Below are positions 43,900 to 52,869 of a stretch of 64,000 nucleotides of DNA, one piece after another. Below the pieces are notes generated by a model that searched no databases, had not been told where the DNA came from, and was given only the letters and a program-made list of their open reading frames with translations. A program made the translations under genes and the position numbers. Within the stretch, counting starts at the first letter, position 1; each line of letters opens with the position of its first letter. Origin of the DNA: Rathayibacter rhapontici. GTDB lineage: Bacteria; Actinomycetota; Actinomycetes; Actinomycetales; Microbacteriaceae. The DNA lies in contig NZ_MUKN01000015.1 in assembly GCF_001995175.1 (NCBI RefSeq), positions 1 through 64,000 of the forward strand, in the 5' to 3' direction.

Positions 43900-45576
43900 T
43901 CAGGCCTCGATGACGAGCGGGACGATCATCGGGCGGCGGCGGTAGCTCGTGTTGACCCAGCGTCCGACGACGCGGCGGATGGTCTGGGAGAGCGCGTGCT
44001 GGTCGTTGACTCCGCTCTGCACCGCCTCCTCGAGCGCCTTCGCGATGCGCGGCTTGACCTCGTCGAAGACGCGGTCGTCCTCGGCGAAGCCCTTCGCGTG
44101 GATCTCGGGTCCGACCACGATCCGCCCCGTGCCGGCCTCCACCACGACGATGATCGAGATGAAGCCCTCCTCGCTGAGGATGCGGCGGTCCTTCAGATCG
44201 GCGTCGGTGATCTCGCCGACGGTCGAGCCGTCGACGTAGACGAAGCCGAGGTCGAGCTGCCCGACCACCGAGACCTTCCCGTCGAGCAGGTCGATCACCG
44301 TGCCGTCCTCGGCGATGATCGTGTTCTCCTCCGGGATGCCCGTGTCGCGTGCCAGCTTCGCGTTCGCGACCAGGTGGCGGTACTCGCCGTGGACCGGCAT
44401 CACGTTCAGCGGCTTGAGGATGTTGTAGCAGTAGATCAGCTCGCCGGCGGCGGCGTGCCCCGAGACGTGCACCTTGGCGTTGCCCTTGTGCACGACGGTC
44501 GCCCCGAGCTTCGTCAGCCCGTTGATCACGCGGTAGACGGCGTTCTCGTTGCCCGGGATCAGGCTCGACGCGAGGATGACGGTGTCGCCCTCGCCCGGCT
44601 GGATCTGGTGGTCGAGGTTGGCCATGCGGCTGAGCACCGCCATCGGCTCGCCCTGCGAACCGGTGGACATGTAGACGATGCGGTCCTCGGGGACGTCGCT
44701 GGCCTTTTTGACGTCGATGAGGACGCCCTGCGGGACCTTCAGGTAGCCCAGGTCGGCCGCGATGCCCATGTTGCGGACCATGGAGCGGCCGAGAAGCGCC
44801 ACTCGGCGGCCGGTGGCGTGGGCGGCGTCGAGCACCTGCTGCACGCGGTGCACGTGGCTCGAGAAGCTCGCCACGATGACCCGCCGCGTCGCCTTCGCCA
44901 TCACGCTCTCGATGACGGGGCCGATGTCGCGCTCGTTCGGCGTGAATCCGGGCACGTCGGCGTTCGTCGAGTCGACCAGGAACAGGTCGATGCCCTCCTC
45001 GCCCAGGCGGGCGAACGCGCGCAGGTCGGTGATGCGGCCGTCCAGCGGCAGCTGGTCCATCTTGAAGTCGCCGGTGTGCAGCACCGAGCCGGCGTCCGTG
45101 ATGATCGCGACGGCGAGCGCATCCGGGATCGAGTGGTTCACCGCCACGAACTCGAGCTCGAACGGCCCGAGGTTCTCGATGTCCCCCTCCTTCACCGCCA
45201 GCGTGTAGGGCTTGATCCGGTGCTCCTTCAGCTTCGCCTCGACGAGGGCGAGCGTGAGGGTGGAGCCGATCAGGGGAAGGTCGCGCTTGAGCTTGAGCAG
45301 GTAGGGGACGGCGCCGATGTGGTCCTCGTGGCCGTGCGTGAGCACGACGCCCACGACGTCGTCGAGGCGGTCCTTGATCGGGCCGAAGTCGGGGAGGATC
45401 AGATCGACGCCCGGCTGGTTCTCCTCCGGGAAGAGCACGCCGCAGTCGACGATCAGGATCTTGCCGTCGATCTCGAAGATCGTCATGTTGCGGCCGATCT
45501 CGCCGAGACCGCCCAGGGGGACGATGCGCAGGGTCCCGGCCGCGAGCGCCGGCGGGATGATCACGGGACTGGGCAT
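43900..45576 (-). CDS. rnj: Ribonuclease J
   Basis: A 558-residue metallo-beta-lactamase/beta-CASP nuclease with 5'-exo and endonuclease activity on RNA. The zinc motif HGHEDH is at 81-86. VNHSIPDA and LHTGDFKMD supply further ligands, the beta-CASP region has ASFSSHVHRVQQ and STGSQGEP, and SGHAAAGE with MPVHGEYRHL closes the site. It pairs functionally with pnp at 58441. dapA lies 50 nt upstream on the same strand, as in mycobacteria. Confidence 0.96.
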   Translation of the reverse strand: MPSPVIIPPALAAGTLRIVPLGGLGEIGRNMTIFEIDGKILIVDCGVLFPEENQPGVDLILPDFGPIKDRLDDVVGVVLTHGHEDHIGAVPYLLKLKRDLPLIGSTLTLALVEAKLKEHRIKPYTLAVKEGDIENLGPFELEFVAVNHSIPDALAVAIITDAGSVLHTGDFKMDQLPLDGRITDLRAFARLGEEGIDLFLVDSTNADVPGFTPNERDIGPVIESVMAKATRRVIVASFSSHVHRVQQVLDAAHATGRRVALLGRSMVRNMGIAADLGYLKVPQGVLIDVKKASDVPEDRIVYMSTGSQGEPMAVLSRMANLDHQIQPGEGDTVILASSLIPGNENAVYRVINGLTKLGATVVHKGNAKVHVSGHAAAGELIYCYNILKPLNVMPVHGEYRHLVANAKLARDTGIPEENTIIAEDGTVIDLLDGKVSVVGQLDLGFVYVDGSTVGEITDADLKDRRILSEEGFISIIVVVEAGTGRIVVGPEIHAKGFAEDDRVFDEVKPRIAKALEEAVQSGVNDQHALSQTIRRVVGRWVNTSYRRRPMIVPLVIEA

Positions 45577-45626
45577 GCGTGCTCCTCTTCGTTCGTCTCT
45601 CGCCGGGCGCTGCCGCTCGCGCGGCG

Positions 45627-46604
45627 TCAGCGGGTGGTGCCGGCGACCTTCGGCAGTGCGCCGCCCGCGGCCGCGTTGCGGTCGGGACGGAAGTTGCGGA
45701 AGTCGACGCCCGGGATGTCGCGGACGAGACCGAGCTCGTCCTCGATGAGCGCGGCCTCCGACTCCTCCGGGCCGACGAGCGGCAGGCGCACGCGCGGCGA
45801 GGAGATGCGCCCGAGGCCGTGCAGGATGTACTTCACCGCGACGGTGCCGGGCACGTGCGTCATGAGGGCGCGCACGAGGGGCTCGAGCTGCTGGTGCGCG
45901 AGGGTCGCGGCGCGCAGATCGCCCGCGTTCACGGCGTCGACGATGGTGCGGTAGGGCGCGGAGGCGACGTTGGCGGTCACTCCGATGAGCCCGGTCGCGC
46001 CGATCGCGAGCTCGGGGAGCACGTTGGCGTCGTCGCCGCAGAAGTACATGAGATCGGTCTGGTTGAGGACCCGGCTCACCTCGGACAGATCGCCCTTGGC
46101 GTCCTTCACGGCGAGGATGTTGGGGTGCTTGGCCGCGCGCAGGATCGTCTCGTAGCGGATGGGGACGCCGGTGCGGCCCGGGATGTCGTAGAGGATGACG
46201 GGCAGATCGGTGGCGTCCGCGATCATCCGGAAGTGCGTGAGGATGCCCGCCTGCGTGGGCTTGTTGTAGTACGGCGTGACGATCATGTTGCCGTCGGCGC
46301 CGGCCTTCTCGCTCTGACGCGCGAGCTGCATCGCGTGCGCGGTCTCGTTCGAGCCTCCGCCGGTGATGATCTTGGCGCGGCCCGCCGCGACGGACTTGCC
46401 GACCTCGACGAGGCGGATCTTCTCGGGGTCGGTGAGCGTGCTCGTCTCCCCCGTCGTGCCGGTGACGACGATGCCGTCGGCGCCCGCTGCGATGCAGTCG
46501 TCGATGTGCTTCTCGACACCGGGCCAGTCGACCTCGCCGTCGGCGGTGAACGGGGTGACCAGGGCGACCAGGACCTGGCCGAAAGGATTCTCCGGAGTTG
46601 ACAC
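45627..46604 (-). CDS. dapA: 4-hydroxy-tetrahydrodipicolinate synthase
   Basis: A 325-residue aldolase-fold enzyme that condenses pyruvate with aspartate semialdehyde. The Schiff-base lysine is K167 in LAVKDAKGD, Tyr139 is in ILYDIPGRTG, and TGTTGETSTL at 48-57 binds pyruvate. GTG 46604 is chosen because a TACCCT box (minus strand, 46611-46616) lies 6 nt upstream and upstream in-frame sequence is not conserved. It belongs to the lysine/DAP set with dapB and dapF in this window. Confidence 0.96.
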   Translation of the reverse strand: MSTPENPFGQVLVALVTPFTADGEVDWPGVEKHIDDCIAAGADGIVVTGTTGETSTLTDPEKIRLVEVGKSVAAGRAKIITGGGSNETAHAMQLARQSEKAGADGNMIVTPYYNKPTQAGILTHFRMIADATDLPVILYDIPGRTGVPIRYETILRAAKHPNILAVKDAKGDLSEVSRVLNQTDLMYFCGDDANVLPELAIGATGLIGVTANVASAPYRTIVDAVNAGDLRAATLAHQQLEPLVRALMTHVPGTVAVKYILHGLGRISSPRVRLPLVGPEESEAALIEDELGLVRDIPGVDFRNFRPDRNAAAGGALPKVAGTTR

Positions 46605-46688
46605 GAGGCCAGGGTAGCGGGTCGGCGACGGCGCGCCGGAGGACGGATCCGTCGGATCGGAGGGTCGCGCGACGCGGGAGTGGACCGG

Positions 46689-46730
46689 TGCGATCTGCAG
46701 GGGGTCGTGCGATCTGCAGGCGATTTGCGG
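46689..46730. repeat. CTGCAG-centred repeat cluster left of the DUF559 gene
   Basis: TGCGATCTGCAG occurs twice, 20 bp apart (46689-46700 and 46709-46720). The second copy runs into CTGCAGGCGATTTGCGG (46714-46730), a 17-mer repeated exactly on the minus strand at 465-481. These lie upstream of dapA in otherwise gene-free DNA (46605-46827). Confidence 0.65.
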
Positions 46731-46771
46731 AGGAAGACGCATTCCTCCGCTCGGCCCCGCCGTGACGGCGA

Positions 46772-46784
46772 GGATCCCCTGCAG
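46772..46784 (-). repeat. Inverted repeat flanking the DUF559 gene, left arm
   Basis: GGATCCCCTGCAG is the exact inverse complement of 47797-47809. The pair brackets the gene at 46828-47682 at about 1 kb separation. Confidence 0.6.
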
Positions 46785-46827
46785 ACCGTTCACACGTTCT
46801 CCGGAGGGGAGGAACACCCGGCAGCTC

Positions 46828-47682
46828 TCAGCTCCGCCAGTGGTCGCCGCGCGAGAGCGCCGCGACGATGTCCGCCTCCGCGAGGTCCCAGCCGTCGTCG
46901 ATCAGGGTCGTGCGGAGGTGGTGGATCCGGTATCCGAGGGAGCCGAGAGCCGCATCCCTGCGGTTGTCGCTGTCCGCATCGTGGAAGGCCGCACCGTCCG
47001 CTTCGAGCACGAGGACCTCGCCGATCACGAAGTCGACACGGCGTCCGCCGATGCGGACCTGCTGGCGGAACGCGATGCCCAGGCGGCGGAGGCGGAAGGC
47101 CACCTGCGACTCGAGTCCGCTCTCGGAGAGAGCGCCGGCCCACTCGAGGAGAGCCCGCATCGGAAGCGGCAGGCGTGCGAGGATCCGGGCCTTGCCCGCC
47201 GGGCCGAGCCGTCGGTGGTGGAGTGCGGACTCGAGCAGCACGAACGCCGCCTCCGCGCCGAGACACGACGCGGCGGTGACGATGCAGTCCTCGAGGGACT
47301 GGACGAGCGCGCGCGGAGGCGGTGCCGACAGGGACCAGTGCACGTGGACGTCCGGATCCGCGAGCAGCCGTCGCGCGTACTGCTCGCGATCACGCAGGCG
47401 GGAGGCGTGCTCGGGGACGGCGACGTGGAGACCGCGGAAGCGAGGTACCCAGAGTCCGTGGGAGACCGCGGCATCGGCGCAGGCGAGCACTCCGCCCACC
47501 CGGAAAGCCTGCTCCACTCGCCCGTCGAGGCCCGGGAGGCTGTACCAGCCCTTCCGGATGCGGACGAGCGAGCCCGCGACGACCGCATCACGCAGCCGGC
47601 GCGGTGTCGTTCCCTCCCGGAGGAACTCCTCGGTCTTCACCACCCCGCCGGAGCGGAGCACTGTCGTCGAGGAGGGGTGCAC
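46828..47682 (-). CDS. AbiEi-like winged-helix plus DUF559 nuclease-fold protein
   Basis: A 284-residue protein from GTG 47682 (start uncertain). The N-terminal half resembles the AbiEi antitoxin domain (FLREGTTPRRLRDAVVAGSLVRIRKGWYSLP). The C-terminal half is a DUF559/Vsr-type PD-(D/E)XK fold with E191, D217 (RRVDFVI), E227 and D229 (VLEADG) and H234. No AbiEii toxin gene is adjacent, so this is not a classical pair. It is flanked by CTGCAG-rich repeats and sits between dapA and thyX, which suggests a mobile or recombining cargo gene. The function is unknown; restriction- or repair-like nuclease activity is possible. Confidence 0.75.
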   Translation of the reverse strand: MHPSSTTVLRSGGVVKTEEFLREGTTPRRLRDAVVAGSLVRIRKGWYSLPGLDGRVEQAFRVGGVLACADAAVSHGLWVPRFRGLHVAVPEHASRLRDREQYARRLLADPDVHVHWSLSAPPPRALVQSLEDCIVTAASCLGAEAAFVLLESALHHRRLGPAGKARILARLPLPMRALLEWAGALSESGLESQVAFRLRRLGIAFRQQVRIGGRRVDFVIGEVLVLEADGAAFHDADSDNRRDAALGSLGYRIHHLRTTLIDDGWDLAEADIVAALSRGDHWRS

Positions 47683-47796
47683 GGGGACAGTCTCGGGACC
47701 TCGACACGACACGAGGAGGAGACGGCGGCCTTCTGGGGAAGGGCGTGCGCGATGCCGACGTGGGGAGGGAGAACGGCGACGTCTCGAGCGCACGAT

Positions 47797-47809
47797 CTGC
47801 AGGGGATCC
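47797..47809 (+). repeat. Inverted repeat flanking the DUF559 gene, right arm
   Basis: CTGCAGGGGATCC, preceded by ACGAT, mirrors 46772-46784. A near-direct repeat GCATTCNTCCGC also occurs on both sides (about 46739 and 47844). Confidence 0.6.
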
Positions 47810-47856
47810 GCGGCCATCGGGACCGGGTAGAGCGGTGGGAAGCGCATTCGTCCGCG

Positions 47857-47894
47857 GAGTACCTGCAGAGCGTGCGAGTACCTGCAGAGCGTGC
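47857..47894. repeat. Perfect 19-bp tandem duplication
   Basis: GAGTACCTGCAGAGCGTGC occurs twice head to tail (47857-47875 and 47876-47894), each with a central CTGCAG. It lies 40 bp beyond the thyX stop codon. Confidence 0.85.
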
Positions 47895-47933
47895 GGTGGG
47901 ACGGAGTGGGGCGCGGACCGGCGGCCGGAGGGG

Positions 47934-48716
47934 CTAGGGGGCGACGCGGCCGTTGGCGTTGAAGGCGGCGTAGGTGAGGGGCATGAGCTCCTCGAAGCGC
48001 TGCTCCATCTGCTCGGCGGCCATCTCGATCTCGCGCTGCGGGAAGGAGGGGAAGGTCGAGTCCTCGCGCTTGGTGCGCAGCGACAGGAAGTTCATCAGCG
48101 AGCGGGCGTTCAGCGTCACGTACATCGACGAGTAGATGTTCAACGGCAGGACGATGCGGGCGACCTCGCGGGCGACGCCCTCGCCGAGCATCCGCTGGTA
48201 GGCCTCGAAGGCCTGGGTGCTGGCGCGGCGGGTCTCGGCGACGACGAGCTCGGTCTGCTCCGGCGTGCCGGGCTCGAAGGAGTAGGCGCCGGGCTTGCCG
48301 ACCTGGATGAGGTTGCGCTGGGGGCCGGGCACGTAGAAGACGGGACGCAGCTCGCGGTAGCGGCCCGACTCCTCGTTGTAGGAGGCGATGCGGTGCCGCA
48401 TGAACTCGCGGAAGACGAAGATCGGCGCCTGAACGTAGAAGGTCATCGAGTTGTGCTCGAAGGGCGAGCCGTGGCGGTCGCGCATCAGGTAGTTGATGAG
48501 GCCGCGATCGCGTTTGCGCTGCAGCTCGGCATCGGCCTCGTCGGCGTCGTCGAGCGCTCCGGCGAGCGTCTGCTCGCCCTGGGTCGAGACCCGGGCGGCG
48601 AAGAGCACGTCGGAGTCGTGGGCGCTGGAGCGGACGAGCTCCACGACGACGTCGGATCGGAACTCGATCGAAGGTCCGGTCTCGGAGGGATTCGGATCGT
48701 TCTTCTGCTCGGTCAC
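47934..48716 (-). CDS. thyX: FAD-dependent thymidylate synthase
   Basis: A 260-residue ThyX that makes dTMP from dUMP using FAD and methylene-THF. The ThyX signature RHRIASYNEESGR is at 107-119, and LNARSLMNFLSLR near residue 205-217 is the second conserved block. GTG 48716 is chosen because a TATCGT box (minus strand, 48723-48728) lies 6 nt upstream with no ribosome-binding site. Confidence 0.96.
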   Translation of the reverse strand: MTEQKNDPNPSETGPSIEFRSDVVVELVRSSAHDSDVLFAARVSTQGEQTLAGALDDADEADAELQRKRDRGLINYLMRDRHGSPFEHNSMTFYVQAPIFVFREFMRHRIASYNEESGRYRELRPVFYVPGPQRNLIQVGKPGAYSFEPGTPEQTELVVAETRRASTQAFEAYQRMLGEGVAREVARIVLPLNIYSSMYVTLNARSLMNFLSLRTKREDSTFPSFPQREIEMAAEQMEQRFEELMPLTYAAFNANGRVAP

Positions 48717-48820
48717 CGGATCACGATAGAGCACGCCCGCTCCGGCCGCCCGGGCTGCGCGGCTCGACTTCCCGCGCAATGAACGGACGTGCACGCGCCG
48801 TCCGCGCCTAGCCTTCCTCC

Positions 48821-49258
48821 GTGGACCCCCTTCCGATCGCCGCTCTGCTGGCCGGACTCGTCGCCGTCGCGACGGGCCTCGGCCTCGCCTACCGGCGCTC
48901 GCTCGGGCGCGTGCGCGCACGGCCCGCGCTCCGGGGCGAGCGGATCGATCCCGCCGACCTCGTCCCCGGGGCGGCTCTGGGCGCCACGGCGACGATCCTG
49001 CAGTTCTCGACCGAGTACTGCACGCGCTGCCCGGCGGTCCACCGCATACTCGACGGCCTGGCCCGTGAGCGCGACGGAGTGGCGCACCTCGACGTCGACC
49101 TCACGCACCGCGCCGACCTCGCCGACCGGTTCCGCGTGCTGCAGACGCCCACCCTCCTCGTCCTCGACCGCGACGGGATCCCCCGCAGCCGCATCGCGGG
49201 CGCCCCGGCGCGCAGCGTCGTGCTGGACGAGCTCGACCGACTCCTGGAGACCCCGTGA
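48821..49258 (+). CDS. Membrane-anchored thioredoxin-like protein
   Basis: A 145-residue protein with an N-terminal hydrophobic helix (residues 5-25) and a thioredoxin fold. The redox motif is EYCTRCP near residues 65-71 (CxxC), and the cis-proline region is LQTPTLLVLD. It is probably an extracytoplasmic-side or membrane-tethered disulfide reductant. It overlaps the next gene by 4 nt (GTGA). A TAGCCT box at 48809-48814 lies 6 nt before GTG 48821. Confidence 0.87.
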   Translation: MDPLPIAALLAGLVAVATGLGLAYRRSLGRVRARPALRGERIDPADLVPGAALGATATILQFSTEYCTRCPAVHRILDGLARERDGVAHLDVDLTHRADLADRFRVLQTPTLLVLDRDGIPRSRIAGAPARSVVLDELDRLLETP

Positions 49259-49758
49259 CCACTCCCGCCCCCGCCGACCGCGTCGACCCGCGCGGACCGC
49301 GCTTCGCCGCCTCCGTCACCGCCCTCCTCCTGCTCGTCGCGGTGGGGCTCTCGCTCGCGGCTCCGGCCCGCGCCGACCTGCCCGCCCGCCTGGTGCAGCC
49401 GGGATTCCTCGCGCTCGCGCTGATCGCCGCGCTCTTCGCCTGGTCGGCGGCGCGAGGCGTCGGCTCCGGACCCTGGGCCGTCGTCTTCCGCCGTCTGGTG
49501 CGCCCGCGCCTGGCTCCGCCGTCGGAGTGGGAGGACGCCCGGCCGCCGCGCTTCGCGCAGCTCGTCGGCCTCGCCGTGACGGCCGTCGGAGTCGTGCTGC
49601 ACGTCGCGGGCGTGCCCTACGCCGTGCCGGTCGCCGGGTCGCTGGCGTTCCTCGCCGCGTTCCTCAACGCGGTGTTCGGGCTGTGCCTGGGCTGCGAGCT
49701 CTACCTGCTGCTGGTCCGGGCCGGGCTGCTCGGGCGCTCGGCGGCCTCACGGGCGTGA
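49255..49758 (+). CDS. DUF4395 membrane protein
   Basis: A 167-residue DUF4395 protein with four membrane helices. It begins with the conserved DPRGPRFAA and ends with the cysteine pair in FGLCLGCELYLLL near residue 143-155. It is translationally coupled to the thioredoxin-like gene, an arrangement common in actinobacteria. The CxxC-like pair inside a membrane helix suggests electron relay with the thioredoxin, though this is inference. Confidence 0.87.
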   Translation: MTTPAPADRVDPRGPRFAASVTALLLLVAVGLSLAAPARADLPARLVQPGFLALALIAALFAWSAARGVGSGPWAVVFRRLVRPRLAPPSEWEDARPPRFAQLVGLAVTAVGVVLHVAGVPYAVPVAGSLAFLAAFLNAVFGLCLGCELYLLLVRAGLLGRSAASRA

Positions 49759-49815
49759 GGCTCTAGGCTCGTTCTCACCTCGCGGGCCGCCCGCGACGGG
49801 CCTCGGGAGGCACAG

Positions 49816-50846
49816 ATGAGCGACTCATCCGCACGGCACGCCGACACGGACGGCGCCGACGCCCCGTCCCGCCGCTCCGCTCGCGAGAGCGCCGAGCGTC
49901 CGTCGGTCCTGCCGCCGGCGCAGGCGCAGCCGGACGTCGCGGCGTCGGAGCCCGTCACGCCTCTGACCGTCCTGATCTCGGGTGCGAGCGGCATGATCGG
50001 CACGGAGCTGAGCCGCCAGCTGCGCGCGGACGGCCACGAGATCCTCCGCCTGGTGCGGCACGCGCCGACGCGCGCCGACGAGTTCCACTGGGCGCCGACC
50101 TCGCACATGCTCGACTTCAGCGTGCTGGACCGCGTGGACGCGGTCGTCAACCTGTCGGGCGCCTCCATCAGCCGGCTGCCGTGGACCTCCTCCTACAAGC
50201 GGGAGATCCTGGACTCGCGCGTGCAGGCGACCCGGACCCTCACCGACGCCATGCGGATGGCGTCCTCTCCCCCGTCGATCCTGCTCAACGCCTCCGCGGT
50301 CGGCTTCTACGGCGACCGGCCGGGCGAGGACCTCACCGAGGACTCCGCCCGCGGCGAGGGCTTCCTCGCCGACGTCGTCGCCCGCTGGGAGGACGCGGCG
50401 CACCTCGCGCCGGAGTCGACCCGCGTCGCGACCCTCCGCACCGGGCTCGTCCTCGGCGACGGAGGAGCGCTCAAGCCCCTGCTGCCGCTCACGAAGCTCG
50501 GACTCAGCGGACCGCTCGGCGGCGGCGGGCAGGCCTGGCCCTGGATCAGCCTCTACGACGAGGCGGCGGCGATCCGCCACCTCCTCACGTCGACGCTGTC
50601 CGGACCCGTCAACCTCGCCGGGCCCACCCCGCGACCGCGAACGAGATCATGAAGACGCTCGCCGAGCGGCTGCACCGTCCGTTCAAGCTCCCGGTGCCCG
50701 GCAGGATCATCGAGCTCGCCCTGCAGGACGCCGGCCACGAGCTGCTGCTCTCGAGCCAGCGGATGCTGCCGGAGCGGCTGCTCGAGGACGGCTTCGTGTT
50801 CCGGCACCGCACGGTCGCCGAAGCGCTGGAGTGGGTCCTCGCCTGA
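49816..50846 (+). pseudogene. TIGR01777-type NAD(P)-epimerase, one base missing
   Basis: About 343 residues after restoring one base. A 45-residue polar extension precedes the Rossmann fold (VLISGASGMIGTELSRQL). VVNLSGASIS, the SYKREILDSRVQATRTL stretch and NASAVGFYGDRP are typical of YfcH/TIGR01777 short-chain epimerases. In the C run at 50627-50630 the frame slips; the DUF1731-like tail (FKLPVPGRIIELALQDAGHELLLSSQRMLPERL) continues in another frame. The catalytic Y-x3-K is modified, as usual for the family. GGGAGG lies 5 nt before the ATG. The substrate is unknown. Confidence 0.85.
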
Positions 50847-50870
50847 CGCCCGACGGGCGTCCCCGCCGGA

Positions 50871-51317
50871 TCAGGCGGGGGCGTCCCTCTCGAGGGCGAT
50901 CGACGTCCTGATCGCTCCCCGGGCCCGCTTGCGGTCGCCGCTCGCGTCGTAGGCGAGTCCGAGGCGGTACCACGCCCGCCAGCTCTGCGGATCGGCGTCC
51001 ACCTCGGCCGCGTAGCTCGGGAACAGGGCGTCGGCCTCCTCGCGCAGCGGGCGGCCGCTGGCGCGGGAATCGAGGACCTCCTCCGGCAGCGCGTCCTCGG
51101 ACTCGAGTCTCCGGCCCAGGCGCTCGGCGCGGAGACCGAACAGGAGCTCGCGGACGAGACCCCAGACACCCACCGCGCCGAGGATGAGCAGTCCCAGGCC
51201 CATCACGATGCCGGGGACCGTGCCCGCGGCGAACGCGACCACGGAGTACTGCAGGCAGACGAAGAGGTAGAGGGCGAGCAGGACCGCCATCAGTCCGACG
51301 CCGATGCGGGTCCTCAC
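50871..51317 (-). CDS. Membrane protein with a TPR-like unit
   Basis: A 148-residue protein with two N-terminal membrane helices (residues 6-30 and 34-60) and a cytoplasmic tail ending in a TPR-like helical hairpin (SWRAWYRLGLAYDASGDRKRARGAIRTSIAL). GTG 51317 overlaps the dapB stop by 4 nt. It probably mediates protein contacts at the membrane; the partner is unknown. Confidence 0.78.
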   Translation of the reverse strand: MRTRIGVGLMAVLLALYLFVCLQYSVVAFAAGTVPGIVMGLGLLILGAVGVWGLVRELLFGLRAERLGRRLESEDALPEEVLDSRASGRPLREEADALFPSYAAEVDADPQSWRAWYRLGLAYDASGDRKRARGAIRTSIALERDAPA

Positions 51318-52147
51318 GGCGCGCTCGTCGCTGCTGCGGCCTGGCCGGAGGGCGCGTCGTCGACCGGCGCCGGCTCGCTCGGAGCCCGCTCGGCCAGCGG
51401 CGCCGCATCGAACGCCGCGCGCAGGTCGAGGAGGGCGTCGAGCCCGACCACGACCCCCGAGGTCGAGCGCACCGCGTGGAGCGCCCTCAGGATCCCGGCC
51501 TCGTAGGAGGCGGGCGAGGAGGTGTCGTGGCGCAGCGTCACGGTCTCGCCGGTCCCGCCGAACACGACCTCCTGCCGGGCCTCCACTCCGGGCAGGCGCA
51601 GACTGTGCACCGGGATGCTCGCCACCTGCTGTCCGCGGGCGCGCTGGTCGGTGTGCGGCGCCTGCACGGGGCCCAGCTCCGCCCTGGCCTGCAGGATCAG
51701 CTCCGCGGTGCGGACGGCGGTGCCGGAGGGCGAGTCGACCTTGCGGGCCCCGTGCGTCTCGACGATCTCGACGGCGTCGAAGAAGCGGGCGGCCACGGTC
51801 GCGAGCGCGGTGGCGAGGACGGAGCCGAGCGAGAAGTTCGGGATGATGACGACTCCCGCGTCGGGCTGCGCCTCGACCGTGCGGCGCAGCGCCGCGATGC
51901 GGTCGCCCGTCCAGCCGGAGGTGCCGACGAGCACCTTGCGGCCGTGGGCGACCGCGAAGTCGACGACGCCCTGGCTGACCGCCGGGACCGTCATGTCGAC
52001 GACCACGTCGGCCGCGAGCATCTCCTCCGGATCGCTCCGGGAGCCCAGCCGCGCGACGAGCTCGAACTCGTCGGAGGCGTCGATCAGCGAGCAGGTGAGG
52101 GAGCCGAGTCGGCCGGACGCGCCGACGACGGCGACGGAAGTAGTCAC
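51314..52147 (-). CDS. dapB: 4-hydroxy-tetrahydrodipicolinate reductase
   Basis: A 277-residue NAD(P)H reductase of DAP/lysine synthesis. The Rossmann start is VAVVGASGRLGSL, followed by VVVDMTVP and GTSGWT. The catalytic block HGARKVDSPSGTA near residue 130-143 holds the substrate-binding His and Lys, and IPNFSLG lies upstream. The C-terminal 40 residues are an alanine/proline-rich extension not needed for the fold. The GTG start is at 52147. Confidence 0.95.
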   Translation of the reverse strand: MTTSVAVVGASGRLGSLTCSLIDASDEFELVARLGSRSDPEEMLAADVVVDMTVPAVSQGVVDFAVAHGRKVLVGTSGWTGDRIAALRRTVEAQPDAGVVIIPNFSLGSVLATALATVAARFFDAVEIVETHGARKVDSPSGTAVRTAELILQARAELGPVQAPHTDQRARGQQVASIPVHSLRLPGVEARQEVVFGGTGETVTLRHDTSSPASYEAGILRALHAVRSTSGVVVGLDALLDLRAAFDAAPLAERAPSEPAPVDDAPSGQAAAATSAP

Positions 52148-52206
52148 TCCGTCAGCGTAACAACGCGGGTGCTCCCGGGGGCGGGCGCCGCACCCGGGCG
52201 GTCGGC

Positions 52207-52809
52207 TCAGTAGGGCTGGGCCTCGGGCAGGCCGGTCCGCAGCTCCACCGGGAGATGGGCGAGGTCGTTGTGGACGACGAGGACCGGGGGCTTGCGCGAG
52301 CGGACCCGGATGATCGTCAGTCCGCAGTTGGCCTGGTTGAGCCCGAGCCAGCGCCAGTCCGGGGCGTCGAAGACGTGCCGCACGAACCAGCCGATGACGA
52401 AGTTGTGGGTGATGAGGAGGTCGTGCCGGTCCTCGCGGGAGGGCGCCAGGAACTCCGACACCGCGTCCTGCATCTGCGCGTGGCCCGCCTCGATCTCGGC
52501 CGGCGTGACGCTGCCGAAGAACGGCTCGAAGGCGCGCGGCATGTCGGGCGTGGGCCCGGAGGGGATGCAGTCGAACAGCAGCGAGGACGGCTCGATCGCG
52601 AGCCCGGGCAGGACCGCGCGGAACCGGGCGGCCGTCTCCTCGGCCCGGCGCAGCGGCGAGTGCCAGGCACCCGTGAACGGCACGCCGCCGAGCCGCTCGG
52701 CGATCAGTCGGGCCTGGCGCTCCCCGCGGGCCGACAGCGGCCCGTCGGGCATGCCGTGCTCGGCGTCCTGCTGCTCGCCGTGACGGACGAGGTAGATGTA
52801 ATGGGACAC
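52207..52809 (-). CDS. Histidine phosphatase family protein
   Basis: A 200-residue phosphoglycerate-mutase-like phosphatase. The catalytic RHG is at residues 9-11 (YLVRHGEQQ), a second acidic/arginine site is in HSPLRRAEETA, and the second catalytic histidine is in LLITHNFVIGWFV. The substrate is unknown. It lies between dapB and the M16 peptidase on the same strand without overlap. Confidence 0.9.
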   Translation of the reverse strand: MSHYIYLVRHGEQQDAEHGMPDGPLSARGERQARLIAERLGGVPFTGAWHSPLRRAEETAARFRAVLPGLAIEPSSLLFDCIPSGPTPDMPRAFEPFFGSVTPAEIEAGHAQMQDAVSEFLAPSREDRHDLLITHNFVIGWFVRHVFDAPDWRWLGLNQANCGLTIIRVRSRKPPVLVVHNDLAHLPVELRTGLPEAQPY

Positions 52810-52869
52810 GTGGGGCTCCCCCGGGTGCGGCGCGACGGTGCGCGGTCAACGGTCGTTCGCGAGAACGGA

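Noticed and set aside
46828-47682. A complete AbiEi/AbiEii toxin-antitoxin pair
   Set aside because: No nucleotidyltransferase-type toxin gene lies on either side, and the second half of this protein is a DUF559 nuclease fold instead.
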